DNA from: Hypomesus transpacificus
Taxonomy: Eukaryota > Chordata > Actinopteri > Osmeriformes > Osmeridae
NCBI RefSeq assembly: GCF_021917145.1
Contig: NC_061063.1
Span: 440,715-504,714 of the forward strand
Direction of reading: 5' to 3'
Length of the DNA: 64,000 nt
Under the pieces are notes generated by a model. That model made no database searches. It saw only the letters and a program-made list of their open reading frames with translations, and had not been told where the DNA came from. Positions 21,386 to 62,239 of this stretch are shown piece after piece; positions within the stretch are counted from its first letter, which is position 1; each line of letters starts with the position of its first letter. Both the position numbers and the translations under genes were made by a program.

Positions 21386-21407
21386 GCTTCTTGTCTTCAA
21401 AAAGAAG

Positions 21408-21620
21408 CTGCCAATTCTTACGCATTGGCCGTAAGACACGCATTTCCACCAGTTCACACGCTGTCACGCCACGCCTTGTATTTCTCACACTGAGAAGGCA
21501 ACGCCAACCAAGTAGTCCTGCTAACGTTGTAAACAGTAATGGAGGAGGTGCAGGCACATGGAGTGAAGCAACATAGACGTGCAAACACCTGAAAGCTTGT
21601 CTGCACAGAATGGCTCTGCT
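21408..21620. repeat. Interspersed repeat, copy 1 of 2 in window
   Basis: About 215 bp running from GCTGCCAATTCTTACGCATT to AGAATGGCTCTGCTGAC. The reverse complement recurs at 26928-27145 at roughly 88-90% identity by eye. The CACGCATT/CTCACG motifs recur within it. Likely part of a DNA transposon. Confidence 0.8.
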
Positions 21621-21726
21621 GACCCCATGGGAATCTTTGTTGATAGCATGCTAAATGATATGGACAACTGGACATGAGATTAGAGTTTTACTCCTGTTCT
21701 GTAGAATATAAATAGTGGGCAATTCA

Positions 21727-22137
21727 CTGTACCTCGTGGGTACCTCACTGTACCTCGCCACCAGACTCTTGTATGGTCATTGACTTAGTCACTGATCTGC
21801 AAATTTGCACTATTGTACTGTACTCGACTTAGGTTAGAATAGGTTATAGGGTTGAAACAGGTTTTATGTTCAATTAGGCTTAGTATAGTGTACTATTTAT
21901 TGTTATCTGTAATTTAGGAAGTTTTAGTATTAGGATTAGTATAGTCGATTATTTATTGCTATCTGTATATTTAGGAAGTTTCACTTATTTAAGCTCAGCA
22001 TAGATGTAAATTATGTTCCGTGTAATTATATGTTATGTTATGCCAGGTGCTTGCGTTGTCTTGTCTTAAGAATTTCAGTGCCCAGTCTAACCTTGTGTTG
22101 TTCTGTGTACCTGACAAATAAAAGACTTGAACTTGAA
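21727..22137 (+). mobile_element. LINE 3' end (L2/Rex-like) with target duplication
   Basis: 411-bp insertion flanked by CAATTCA at 21720-21726 and 22138-22144. It ends ACAAATAAAAGACTTGAACT-TGAA, a short-repeat tail typical of CR1/L2-group LINEs. It splits the right arm of the palindromic element, so it is the younger insertion. Confidence 0.8.
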
Positions 22138-22695
22138 CAATTCATCTAAATATAAATATTCTGGGTTTGTGTATTTTAAAAGACAATAAGCTGGTGCAGT
22201 TGCAAAATGGCATGTTTAAAAAGGAAGGGAATTAGTCATAATAACCACAGCGCATTCACTGGTATGAGACCACAGAAAAAACTGGAGTAATGACATAAGC
22301 CTGGAGACACTGGGTCGGATCTTCCTGTTTGTAATATAAACACACCCAGGCATGAGACTTCACTTCACAGACACACCTGCTCAGAAATACTGTCATTCTG
22401 AATCGGACTTCATCTATCTTTGACTTTGGTTAAAACAGTTTAAAATCTATAGTTTAAGATTTCGGGGTTGGTGACTGAACATGGCAGAAGATGTTTGTGA
22501 GGACTAAGCCAGAACTGAACTTCACTCACTTGACACAGTAAGAAATTGTGATTACCAAATGCTGTGTAAAATATTCAATTTTGTTAGGTCGCCAGTGAAG
22601 AAAACATAAGCCTTCATGTCTCAGCACCACAGTTTTACTCAGTTTAGACGAGACTTTCAGTTTTAAGATTGTTTACTTCAAAATAACTTTGACAG

Positions 22696-22813
22696 AGGAA
22701 GGAAAGGAGTGGCTAAAGCTATGAAACGTGAAGCAAAAAAACTGCGCCATTTAGGAACTAGTCCTATACCATACGCAATCAACATGGGAATGTGTTTGCC
22801 GAAGGAATCACAG
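22696..22813 (+). other. Exon-like segment of unknown origin
   Basis: Between a TTGACAG acceptor and CACAG|GTAACA donor lies an open frame reading GRKGVAKAMKREAKKLRHLG then TSPIPYAINMGMCLPKESQ. The composition looks like protein and the splice sites are good, but I do not recognise the family. It may be part of a small gene or a transposon-borne exon. Confidence 0.35.
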
Positions 22814-23435
22814 GTAACACTTCGTTTTTCAAAATATTCGACTAGGGACTTCTTGTGCTCATCGACATACATGACCGATAATAGATTCAACTACCCAGTG
22901 TGACACGTCATGTGAAATACTTCTTTTGTGGCACGAAATGTAAACCAGCATAGTATTCCAAACAGCATGCAGGATCGTAGTAAACAGCAGTACCGCCCTT
23001 TTCTGATGTTATCCGTGACATGGCACACACATGTAAATCTCTCCTTGGGATTCTGCACTTCTGAAACGTTTCCTATTCGGACACACACGTATAACTACGT
23101 TGTATTAGCCAGTTGCTAAATGCTACCCTTCTGTGCTGTGGTCAGCGGTAGTCTAATTATCACTTCCTCACTCTCTCCTCCCAAAAGACCAGGTGGAGTA
23201 AAGTGTAGTTAGTTCAAACATGTCACAGCTGGGTGAGACCATCAGGTTGGGGACCCTCGGGTCCCATTTAAAAAAAGAAATATACGTCATCTGTATCAAT
23301 CGCTTTTCTCTCTGCCCTGACCTTATGCAATCGACAATCACTTTGTGTGTACTCCCCCCCCCACGCACACACACAGTATGATAACTCCTCCTTGATACAA
23401 CTGTACTTCAATAACTATACTTCATTCTGTTGCAG

Positions 23436-23525
23436 AGACCTACCCAGTGTGAGGATAATCCAGAGCCCAGCGAATATTGGGTTCTGTCTGATGGCCTACA
23501 CCATGTACGCGCACCAACATCTACG
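23436..23525 (+). other. Exon-like segment of unknown origin
   Basis: 90 nt between TGTTGCAG and CTACG|GTAGTT, frame RPTQCEDNPEPSEYWVLSDG. Phase 0 at both ends, so it could follow the segment at 22696-22813. Family not recognised. Confidence 0.3.
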
Positions 23526-23789
23526 GTAGTTTTTAATTGCCTATTGTAAACACGTTGGAATTAGGCAGGCAGGCGCCAAGCAGTAAGCAGACAAATACAG
23601 CAAGATCACAAAATGGTGATATCATGCCACCAAAAGCTACTTGGTCAACTTGTCATGTGGGCTCTAGTGGTGGTATTTGTCTGATTATTATGACGACACA
23701 ATTCGGTCAATCTCTGTATATTTACATAGGCCTAGATATTTATATTGAACTCACTTCAAAGATAATATTTGAATATCCTTTTGCTGCAG

Positions 23790-23891
23790 ACAATGTCCAG
23801 TGTGAGGCCATTACAGAGATCCCGGAGTTTGAGCTTGTCTCTGATGATGCTCTACAACAACAACCAACCCTCACCTTCTTCAGCCACTGGG
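23790..23891 (+). other. Exon-like segment of unknown origin
   Basis: 102 nt between TTTGCTGCAG and ACTGGG|GTACCC. The protein-like frame is NVQCEAITEIPEFELVSDDA, but it needs a phase-1 entry that the previous segment does not provide. The QCE-acidic start echoes the segment at 23436. Confidence 0.25.
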
Positions 23892-24388
23892 GTACCCGTA
23901 AAGTTTTGACAATTTCCATGACTGAGCTGTCAGATGATTTGAAATAACAACAATTACTAACAAAAAAGTGTTTGAAATGATTTGCACATACAAACTGACC
24001 ATATTACCTCTGACCTCTGTAGATGTAAACAAAAGCATGACCCTAACCAAACTGGGTTTCTATAACGGGAGTGCTTTTTTGTAGCCTGGCTGTCAGGCCA
24101 ACTTATCCCCGCCCACAAAAAAATTTGATCGGGAAGTTGGCTCTGGGGGGGCACGTTTGAGGAAAAACTATCTACGAACAGGAGCTGTTCGGACCAATGA
24201 AATTGTCAGGGCTTGCTTTATACGATGATGGACAGATGATCAACAGTAACGTAATCAACAACGTCACGAAAGAGCGCTTGGGTTGCTCTGATTGGTTGTA
24301 GGTTTATCCAATTGAGCGAGAGGCATTTGTTTTACGAGTTCGGTTGAAACAAGCCCCATAGTCACAACCCAACGAGGACAGAAGGCCA

Positions 24389-24395
24389 TATAAAA
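24389..24395 (+). promoter_or_regulatory. TATA-like box without an identified gene
   Basis: TATAAAA in CATATAAAATGCTTCACCC, followed by a mixed non-repetitive stretch. It could be a promoter, but no downstream coding exon was recognised. Confidence 0.25.
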
Positions 24396-24753
24396 TGCTT
24401 CACCCATCCCCCAGGGCAAGCTGCCCACAGAGCCATCAGCACCTCACATTCCTTTGAACTCAACTTAATTATCTTCCCTTCCTGTTTCTTACCAATGAAC
24501 ATAGAAGATTACAGATTTCATACAGATACATCTATGCATATGACCAAAATTTCCATTACAGGCTGTATGGCAGAGACCTAAAGGATATAGCTCAGACACC
24601 TTTGGAGAGGTGGCCTCAACTGTTGAAGAGGAAGGTGAATTTAGGAAGACTGAAAGAAGATTTACCACCACTTTTTAATAATGCCTATTTTAGCTTTTTG
24701 AACTCATTAGTGTTACACAGAAAGCCGTTGGGTTTGCTTCAGGTTTTTTTTTT

Positions 24754-24852
24754 AAGAAGCTTCCCAATGGAAACCTTGACAATACTAACGTTGTTTGCAC
24801 CTTGTGCAATGCGGAATTAGTTTACTGTAGGAGTTGTTCCAGTCTCAAATAA
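24754..24852 (+). pseudogene. BED-type zinc finger remnant (hAT/ZBED-like)
   Basis: Frame KKLPNGNLDNTNVVCTLCNA then ELVYCRSCSSLK ends at a TAA where BED fingers read K-Y-H-L, and the next codons read HLTR. The tyrosine codon appears mutated to a stop, so this is a dead BED finger from a ZBED/hAT transposase. Confidence 0.5.
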
Positions 24853-24874
24853 CACCTAACGCGTTGTTAGACGC

Positions 24875-24925
24875 TTTTTACTGGGGCACGTTCCCCAGTG
24901 TAAATCTGCTGTGCCCCAGTAAAAC
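24875..24925. repeat. Short inverted repeat
   Basis: TTTTTACTGGGGCAC and GTGCCCCAGTAAAAC face each other across about 20 bp containing a second GTTCCCCAGTG. May be a hairpin or transposon end. Confidence 0.6.
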
Positions 24926-25094
24926 TTTTTTTTTTGAGTTTTAACAATTTACTTTATTAGTCAGTGCATTCATTTAGATTGATAATCCCGGAAAAAATTA
25001 ACATCAACGCTTGTAAAATCAAAGCAGTTTAACTAAAAACACAAACCGATGCCTGCAGAATTCTATGTCACCGCGTTCTTCTGAGCTTGCCAAA

Positions 25095-25650
25095 TATGGA
25101 GGACCAAACCTGCCAAAATCTGCATGCTCTGCATGCAGCTAAATGGTACAAATTGGTATCCAGAGCCTCAACGCAAAAAAGTAAAACATCTTGACTAGCA
25201 CTTTTTTTAGCAAGGTTAGCTAGCCAAAACTCTCAAATCTCTGGCTATCTGTTGCGTGTGTGCAGTCTTTTGTTTACTAAGGTATTCATAGCAGCCCCAG
25301 GCATGGAAAGTCCATCTTCGCACTCTGATACCAATCAACCAATGGGGTTAAGGTGACACCGTGACATACATTGATTGACAGCTTACCTCATTAGCTTAAG
25401 GACAAGGAAATACAGAAATAAATGTACACATAAATAAATAAATACAGAAATAAATGTACACAGAAATAAATAAATTCAAAAATAAATAAATACAGAAATA
25501 AATGGCCATGTAAATAAATAAATACGTAATTAATATTTTTTCATACATTTATTTTTATATATTTACATTTTTTTATGTATAAGTAAATTTATTTATACAT
25601 TTATTTATTTATTCATTTATTTTTAATTTTGGCAGGTTTGGTCCTCCATA
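25095..25650. mobile_element. AT-rich TIR element (MITE-like)
   Basis: Ends TATGGAGGACCAAACCTGCC and GGCAGGTTTGGTCCTCCATA form a near-perfect terminal inverted repeat of about 25 bp, flanked by GCCAAA at 25089-25094 and 25651-25656. The interior is mostly (AAATAAAT)n on one side and its complement on the other, so the whole element can fold back. No coding capacity. Confidence 0.8.
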
Positions 25651-25656
25651 GCCAAA

Positions 25657-26230
25657 TAGCCACTGCAGCACGCACACAGAATTCCAGTTGTCGGACTCGG
25701 ACACAAGAATTGAGGTAGGCTAAGAAAACATTACAAAACTAAAGAAAGTTCCAAAATGATAGGCCTACCGACCATGTTATTTTGACTAAAACATAAAAAC
25801 AATATTACATGAAGCTCATAAAACAGTATTTGCGCTCAAATGAATTCGAAAATGAATGTGCGCTGGCATTAACTATCGATGTCCCTGCCAAAGACCCCAG
25901 GTGAAGTGTACGTGTAGGAATGCCGAGGTCAAGCAGGCCAACATGGGAGTCGAGTTTGTGGCTCGGGGTCTGGCGTGATCACAATGGGCCACTCTCAGCG
26001 GCGCTACGTCACAAACCCTACATACTATCATACTAACCCTAAGTACTTCTACCTTTGTAGATAATGTTGTACGAGACTTATCAGGTCAAACTGTAGTTTC
26101 TCTGGTAAAGAAGGGTGTGTTTCTGTGTCGTCTGAATGGAACCATTTATAAATTCAAGACCCAAAGAAGTGTGGGTCAAGTGTGTTTTATGTAGTTTTTG
26201 GGCCCACCAGGCATGCACTCCAATGACCAA
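25657..26230. other. Intergenic, no gene seen
   Basis: AT-rich sequence with only short, unrecognisable frames. Confidence 0.5.
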
Positions 26231-26238
26231 TTTCATTG

Positions 26239-26340
26239 GTCACCATTGTGACTCTGATTAACAATTGCATTTTATTTGTTTGTTCTTTTCACCATTGTGA
26301 CTGATAAAGAATGCATTTCATTTGTTTGTTCTGTGGAATG
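26239..26340. repeat. Direct duplication of about 55 bp plus CA microsatellite
   Basis: CACCATTGTGACTCTGATTA and CACCATTGTGACTGATAAAG begin two tandem copies, each ending CATTTnATTTGTTTGTTCT. A (CA)n run follows at 26367-26405. Confidence 0.75.
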
Positions 26341-26364
26341 GGGGTAAATGTTTGTTAATTTGCT

Positions 26365-26407
<43 letters not shown>

Positions 26408-26605
26408 ATATGAATGTGCATGTACGGACATGCACACACAAATGCACACGTGTGCATGCACAAACACACAATATATGCACATACACTCCCCATATTCTCA
26501 CATATTTTATTGTTGCAGCCATTGATTTAAAATAAAACTGTTGTTGGGGCATATCACTTGGTTTTTGTGCATTTTGTCTACCTGTTACAACAAACCCGAG
26601 TACAT

Positions 26606-26641
26606 ATTACAACCTACCCCAGTAGTGGGGTTGGTTGTAAC
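26606..26641. repeat. Hairpin-forming inverted repeat
   Basis: TTACAACCTACCCCAGT is followed almost immediately by AGTGGGGTTGGTTGTAA. May be the junction of two transposon ends. The open frame starting at 26729 (MGTLPKNFRRVAKKKVVLPA) runs into the interspersed repeat and is not recognised. Confidence 0.6.
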
Positions 26642-26927
26642 AAAGGACCACCTTGTATTTGTCATCATCTCACAAGTCTGCAATATAGTTGAATACATTT
26701 AAATTGTTGCCATTTGTAGTAGACAAATATGGGTACTTTGCCCAAAAATTTCAGACGTGTAGCAAAGAAAAAGGTAGTTTTACCTGCTGAAGAAAAAAGT
26801 GTCACAACCATACCCAGTCTCCCTACACAGACAGAGGGGAGAGAAGCAGTCGTATTAGTTCCTATCTCCGAAGTGGCTTACTATCACCAGATTGAGTTAA
26901 CCGTTTATTTCAAGGTACTCAAATCCC

Positions 26928-27145
26928 AGCAGAGCCATTCTATGCAGATAAGCTTTCAGGGGCGTTTGCGCGTCTATGTTGCTTCACTCCATGTGCCTGC
27001 ACCTTCTCCATTACTGTTTTCAACGTTAACAGGACTACTTGGTTGGCGTTGCCTTCTCCGCGTGAGAAATACAAGGCGTGGCGTGACAGCGTGTGAACTG
27101 GTTGAAACGCGTGTCTCACGGCCAATGCGTGAGAGCTGGCAGTCC
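26928..27145. repeat. Interspersed repeat, copy 2 (inverted)
   Basis: Inverted copy of 21408-21620, from CAGCAGAGCCATTCTATGCA to GCCAATGCGTGAGAGCTGGC. Confidence 0.8.
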
Positions 27146-28079
27146 TGTCAAGATCACTTCCAAGTCGTCTGTTTGAGGCCACATTACAGACAGGTGAACA
27201 GCTGTTGAGATTCTCTTTAAGCCCTGTTCTATCTGTGTCATGTCACTGACTGTATGGCACGGAGAGTGTACGTGATGTTGAGAAGAACAAGCTGGCAGCA
27301 GTAGTGACCAGGTATATCACTGTTCAGTACAAGGGGCCTTTTTCCAGAAGAATCGCAGGTGAAGGTAATTGTATAGCTTGATGGGTAAATATTCACACAG
27401 CACAAGTTCACAAGTGGTTGAGTGAGCAGACGTGTCACTGCATTCACAGACAAAGCGGCCAAAAAGTAGTAAATGAATTTTATTTTTCTCAAAACAAGAA
27501 ACAATTAAAAATTCATGTTTTGTGGCAATGTCCCATTTCCAGTCACATTCTCATCCCTCCCTGTTCAGCAGGGTCAGTCTCAACAGCTCTTTTACACATT
27601 TTTTACATTTTATCTTTTTCTTTATAACAATATTAAAATAAAATATACTTGCAACCATACATTTATTTTCCCCTTGTCAAGTTTATCAATAAATATAAAA
27701 CTCTTTTATTTCATTTTCATACTTGTTTTCTTTTTTAAATCACACAGAAACCATGGTTACCAGTTGGTGGAATGTCTAGTTGGAGGATTCTGACCTCTCA
27801 CCTCTGTCGCCATGGCGAACGCTGCCGCATCACCATCGGTGCATCGTTGTCGTGTCAACGTGGGGGCAGTGAGGAGGAAGAGGGGCGTGGCAAGGTTCAC
27901 ATGCACTGTACAGGCAACTGCAAACTCCTCAAACATCATCTTCATCATCATCATCATATCTAAACATGCGGGTGGAGGCGTGTTCTAGGCGTGTAGCCGA
28001 AGCCTCATTACATGCGTGTTTGTGGTGGAGACAGAGAAGAGGGAGGCCATGCAGACCTGAACAGTCAGGAGCTCTGACA

Positions 28080-28121
<42 letters not shown>

Positions 28122-28440
28122 CACACAACCTTCTGTGCATCCATCTCCCTCCCTCTCTCACTCTTTCTCCCCCTTTCTCTTTCAACACAATATCAGTTCT
28201 TCTCAGTGCCCTATCAACACTCACTGTCCGTAAAACGACACACTTGTAAACAGGCTTAATTGGGAGCGACACACACCACCATCTTGATCATCAGACAGCA
28301 TTCACTCGCCCTGAGAACCATGCACTATAGGGTTTCTCTTCTTAGAAAATAATAGAAATCGTAGAATTTTTTTTTCTCTCTTAAGATGCGGTTTCAACTT
28401 TTTTTCTTTCCACGCGTCACCAAGCGTGTTTTCCGCGGGT
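27146..28440. other. Intergenic, no gene seen
   Basis: AT-rich then mixed sequence, with ATC/ATG trinucleotides near 27940 and (CA)n at 28081-28129. Nothing coding recognised. Confidence 0.5.
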
Positions 28441-29274
28441 CACCTAGCGTGTGTCCATGCAGAACAGAAGAGAAAATAATAAGAATCAAATGAATTAAGA
28501 GAAGGTCCAGTTTGTTTCTGTGGAGACCAGTGGATGATAGGAAGGTGTTGGTGATTGGGTCTGGTCACCGTGACAATCAGTGGCCACACCTCTATGATCA
28601 TGTGATTGGCTCTCCAGCATGTGATTGGCTGTCTGAGTGTGTTTGCATCCTTGTTGGAGGGGTGTAGTGGAGGGAGGGAGTGGGGGGAGGGGGGGGTGAG
28701 GAGGGGAGGTGGGAGTCGCTGGGGAGGTCTGTCCCTGGTTGATGATTGGTGGACACCGTCCCTCACCTAGCTGGTATTGGTCCCCATGTCTTTGTCATGG
28801 CGACTGGTGAGCGTGGCCTGACCAGCAGCCAACCACAGCGTTCGACAACAAAGGCAGAAAACGTCCTAGTAGACAAAACCAGAGAGTCTCTGTAGAACTA
28901 TCACTCAGTTCTCTGCAGTTGTCTCTCTCTCTCCTCCCTCTCTCTCCTCCCTCTATCCTCTCTCCTCTCATGGCTTGGACCGTAGAACCTACAGGTGATC
29001 TAGCACCACTGAGTTGCATCCACTTCCTGTCCACTGACAAGTCCTTCATGTCCAAGCATCCTTAGCCAGGTCCTCCTTCGGAGGGGCGTGTCCTGTGTGT
29101 GCGCGAGCCTGCGGGTCGCCAGGGAGACGACCGGCCCTAAGTCCCGCCCTTTTTCTCTTGACAGAATCAGAACACACGACATCGAGCATGCAGCGGAATC
29201 GGGCGTGGCCATCTTGACCACACCCACATCTCCCTCGCTGGTTGCTATAACGACGCTAGCCGTCCCTCGGAGTG
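28441..29274 (-). other. rims2: Probable rims2 3'UTR region
   Basis: Lies immediately after the rims2 stop on the minus strand. No AATAAA was fixed on that strand within it, so the end of the transcript is unknown. It contains a purine/pyrimidine tract near 28660-28720. Confidence 0.35.
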
Positions 29275-59477
<30,203 letters not shown>

Positions 59478-59482
59478 CTGGG

Positions 59483-59780
59483 GGAGGGGGGGAGGGAGGG
59501 AGGTGGAAGGGGGAGTAGGCAGGAGGGGAGGAGGGGAGGAGGGAAGGAGGGAGGTGGAGGGGGAGTAGGCAGGAGGGGAGGGAGGGAGGGAGGGGGAGTA
59601 GGCAGGAGGGGAGGAGGAGGGGAGGAGGGGAGGAGGGGTGGGAGGTTGGAAGGGAGGAAGAGTAGGTATAGGAAAGAACAGAGCGGAGGAAGGAGAATGG
59701 GGTATAGAGGAGGGGAGGAGGGAGGGGTGGGCCAGAAGGAGGAGTGGGAGGAGGGGGGAGGGGGGGAGGGGAGGGCGTAG
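59483..59780. repeat. GGAGGGGGAGTAGGCAGGAG repeat
   Basis: G-rich tandem repeats directly upstream, on the minus strand, of the rims2 exon at 59263-59477. Confidence 0.85.
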
Positions 59781-59882
59781 GGTGGCGATGACAACAACAA
59801 AACAAACAAAAAACATGGTAGGGCGAGTTAGGTTCGAGAGATGGGAGATGGCAGGGATCCGCCGGGGAGGGCGGGGTCATAC

Positions 59883-59947
59883 CATAGACATGTGCGCGGC
59901 TTCGCTATGCCACGTTGCATGGTCCCACCACTGGCCATCCATGTCTC
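59883..59947 (-). other. Exon-like segment in rims2 intron, unconfirmed
   Basis: 65 nt between GTTCTAG and CTATG|GTATGA with an open frame DMDGQWWDHATWHSEAAHMS. It leaves in phase 0 whereas the next rims2 exon needs phase 1, so it does not fit the chain. Confidence 0.2.
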
Positions 59948-60150
59948 CTAGAACAAGCGGGGTTCAAACCAAACACACACGCAAAGCAGAGGACAGGTGA
60001 GAACAGGACAGAAGCGCTTCAGACAAACACACAGGCAGGGAGACAGAGAGACAGACATAGACAGACCTATAAACAAGAAAACACATACACGCAAACATAC
60101 ACACACTCACATACACTCACTCACACACACACACACACACACACACTCAC

Positions 60151-60625
60151 TAGGGGTGTAACAGTGCATGAACCGTCACAGTACGGTCGTCACAGTTCAG
60201 TGCATGCAGTCAGACAAGGAATGCATCTGAGTCAGTCTTGTACTTAATGGAAAACGATTATGAGGCCAATCAAATGAAATGGGCAAGAACTCAGCACAAT
60301 GTTCCCTCATCTGTCCTTATTTAAGTGCTGGGAGTTTAAGAATGCATGTGGCATGCTAGCTTGATAGAGCGAATGGCGGTTTGTCGTTGCTCAAAATGTG
60401 AAACGGGGATTCATCGGACTTTGGCTCAAATACAGCATCTCCATCTTGTAGACAAGACTTTTGTGATCCGATTGATATAACATTTAGGATGTGGCACTTA
60501 AGTCATATGAAAAGAAACCTAGCATTTGGGATTTGTTGCTTATTCCTGTTGTACCAAATTCATATCGAACCGTGACCCAAAAACTGCGTACCGAACTGTG
60601 ACTTCTGTGTACCATTACACTCCTA
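60151..60625. mobile_element. hAT-type non-autonomous element
   Basis: 475 bp with ends TAGGGGTGTAACAGTGCATG and GTGTACCATTACACTCCTA, plus inner ACCGTCACAGTACGG against CCGAACTGTGAC. Flanking 8-mers ACACTCAC (60143-60150) and ATACTCAC (60626-60633) differ at one base, as expected for an aged 8-bp duplication. No transposase. Confidence 0.75.
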
Positions 60626-60719
60626 ATACTCACACACAAACAACCTTGCATTGATATAACATCCTTTGTTTGACCTGAAGTTGACCACATAGTCCACCTG
60701 TACGATAAGGTTAAACTGG

Positions 60720-61060
60720 TATAACTTTCAGGCTTATCTGCTTACACCACAACACAACCCTGGTCAACCCTAACTGTTCACCATAACCCTCGTCAACCTC
60801 CCCCAGTGTCTTTGAAGCTTGAGATGGTTCAACCGTGACACAACCCAGATCAACTGGGGTACACTTCCCTAAGTCTCTTTGAACCTTTTTGATGGGTTAA
60901 CCCTTGTTCAACCCTGGTTGACCTTTCCCAGTCTCTTTGAACCTTGAGCTGATTCAACATTAACCCTAAAAGCGGTTCAACTGTGGTCAACTTTAACTCT
61001 GGTCAACCCCAATCAACCATGGTTCAACCAGAACTAGTCTCTCTGAGCCCTGAAATGGTA
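60720..61060. repeat. Degenerate GGTTCAACC/GGTCAACCCT repeat
   Basis: Scattered copies of TTGAACCTTTGATGGTTCAACCCTGGTCAACC-like sequence. No gene is seen. Confidence 0.6.
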
Positions 61061-61074
61061 CACATAACTTCCAG

Positions 61075-61545
61075 ATCCTGATTTTCATAGTCTGCTTGTT
61101 CATGTTTGCTAGTCTGCATGGGTCATGTTAGCTAGTCTGCACAGTTCATGTTAGCTAGTCTGCATGGGTCATGTTAGCCAGTCTGCATGGGTCATGTTAG
61201 GTAGTCTGCATGGGTCAGTCCCAGGTTAGCTAGTCCGCATGGGTCAGTCCCAGGTTATCTAGTCTGCATGGGTCAGTCCCAGGTTAGCTAGTTTGCATGG
61301 GTCAGTCCCAGGTTAGCTAGTTTGCATGGGTCAGTCCCAGGTTAGCTAGTCTGCATGTGCCAGTCCCAGGTTAACTAGTCTGCATGGGTCAGTCCCAGGT
61401 TAGCTAGCCCGCATGGGTCAGTCCCAGGTTAGCTAGCCCGCATGGGTCAGTCCCAGGTTAGCTAGTTTGCCTGGGTCAGTCCCAGGTTAGCTAGTCTGCA
61501 TGGGTCAGTCCCAGGTTGGCTAGTCTGCATTAGCCTGCATTGGCC
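61075..61545. repeat. 29-bp minisatellite
   Basis: About 16 copies of CTAGTCTGCATGGGTCAGTC plus CCAGGTTAG; the leftmost copies are a 23-bp variant ending CATGTTAG. Confidence 0.95.
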
Positions 61546-61904
61546 GGTGGCTGCAGGTAGAGTGTGTAAGCAACTCCTTGGCCAATGAAAAGTCATAGTC
61601 TGTTTGTCTGTGGTGACATGGACAGCTAGCCTGATAGGATTTGAGAAGAGCCGCAAACCACACACACACACACACACACACATATCCAACACAGACACAA
61701 ACCCTCCAAAACACACACACACTCCAATGCAAACATAAACACTCCACCTCAAACGCACACACAAATTCAACAAATTATTCAACACAAGCACACTTCAACA
61801 CACTGGAACACACACAAAGGTGTTCTGGAACAGACTTGAAGACTACCTGATTCTCTAACAGTGATGCTGCACTTTTCAACCAGGGCTGGGCACACCTACA
61901 CACC

Positions 61905-62170
61905 TGTCTGCCTCCATGATGTCTGCATGCCTGAAGGCCTACCTGCCTGCATGCTTGTCTGAATGTCTGCACGTCTGTCTGCATGCCTGTCTGCATGCCG
62001 GTCTGCATGTCTGTCTGCATGTCTGTCTGCATGTCTGTCTTTCTGCATGCCGGTTTGCATGTCTGTCTGCATGCCTACATGTCTGTCTGCATGCCTGCAT
62101 GCCTGTCTGCCTTTCTGCATGTCTGTCTGTCTGCCTGTCTGTCTGCATGCTTGCATGCCTATCTGTCTAC
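61905..62170. repeat. TGTCTGCATGCC microsatellite
   Basis: Tandem 4/8/12-bp units of TGTCTGCA and TGCCTGCATG. Cys/His-rich frames are artefacts. Confidence 0.95.
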
Positions 62171-62239
62171 AGACCAAACTTCACCACTCAGCTAAAGACA
62201 GTGACCCTCTCTCTCTGTATTTATGTAAGGATTAAATAA

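Larger units (their letters stand above)
20591..22334. mobile_element. Long-TIR palindromic DNA element, interrupted by a LINE end and a SINE
   Basis: The left arm 20591-20897 is repeated in reverse complement at 21603-22334: TTACAAACAGGAAGATCC at 20591 against GGATCTTCCTGTTTGTAA ending at 22334, and CCCATGGGGTCAGCAGAG at 20861 against CTCTGCTGACCCCATGGG at 21617. Arms are about 300 bp and roughly 90% alike by eye. The right arm is longer because a 411-bp LINE 3' end sits in it. No transposase is visible in the centre. Confidence 0.7.

Noticed and set aside
15846..29274. dpys or dcstamp exons expected by synteny
   Set aside because: No dihydropyrimidinase or DC-STAMP-like peptide could be recognised on either strand.
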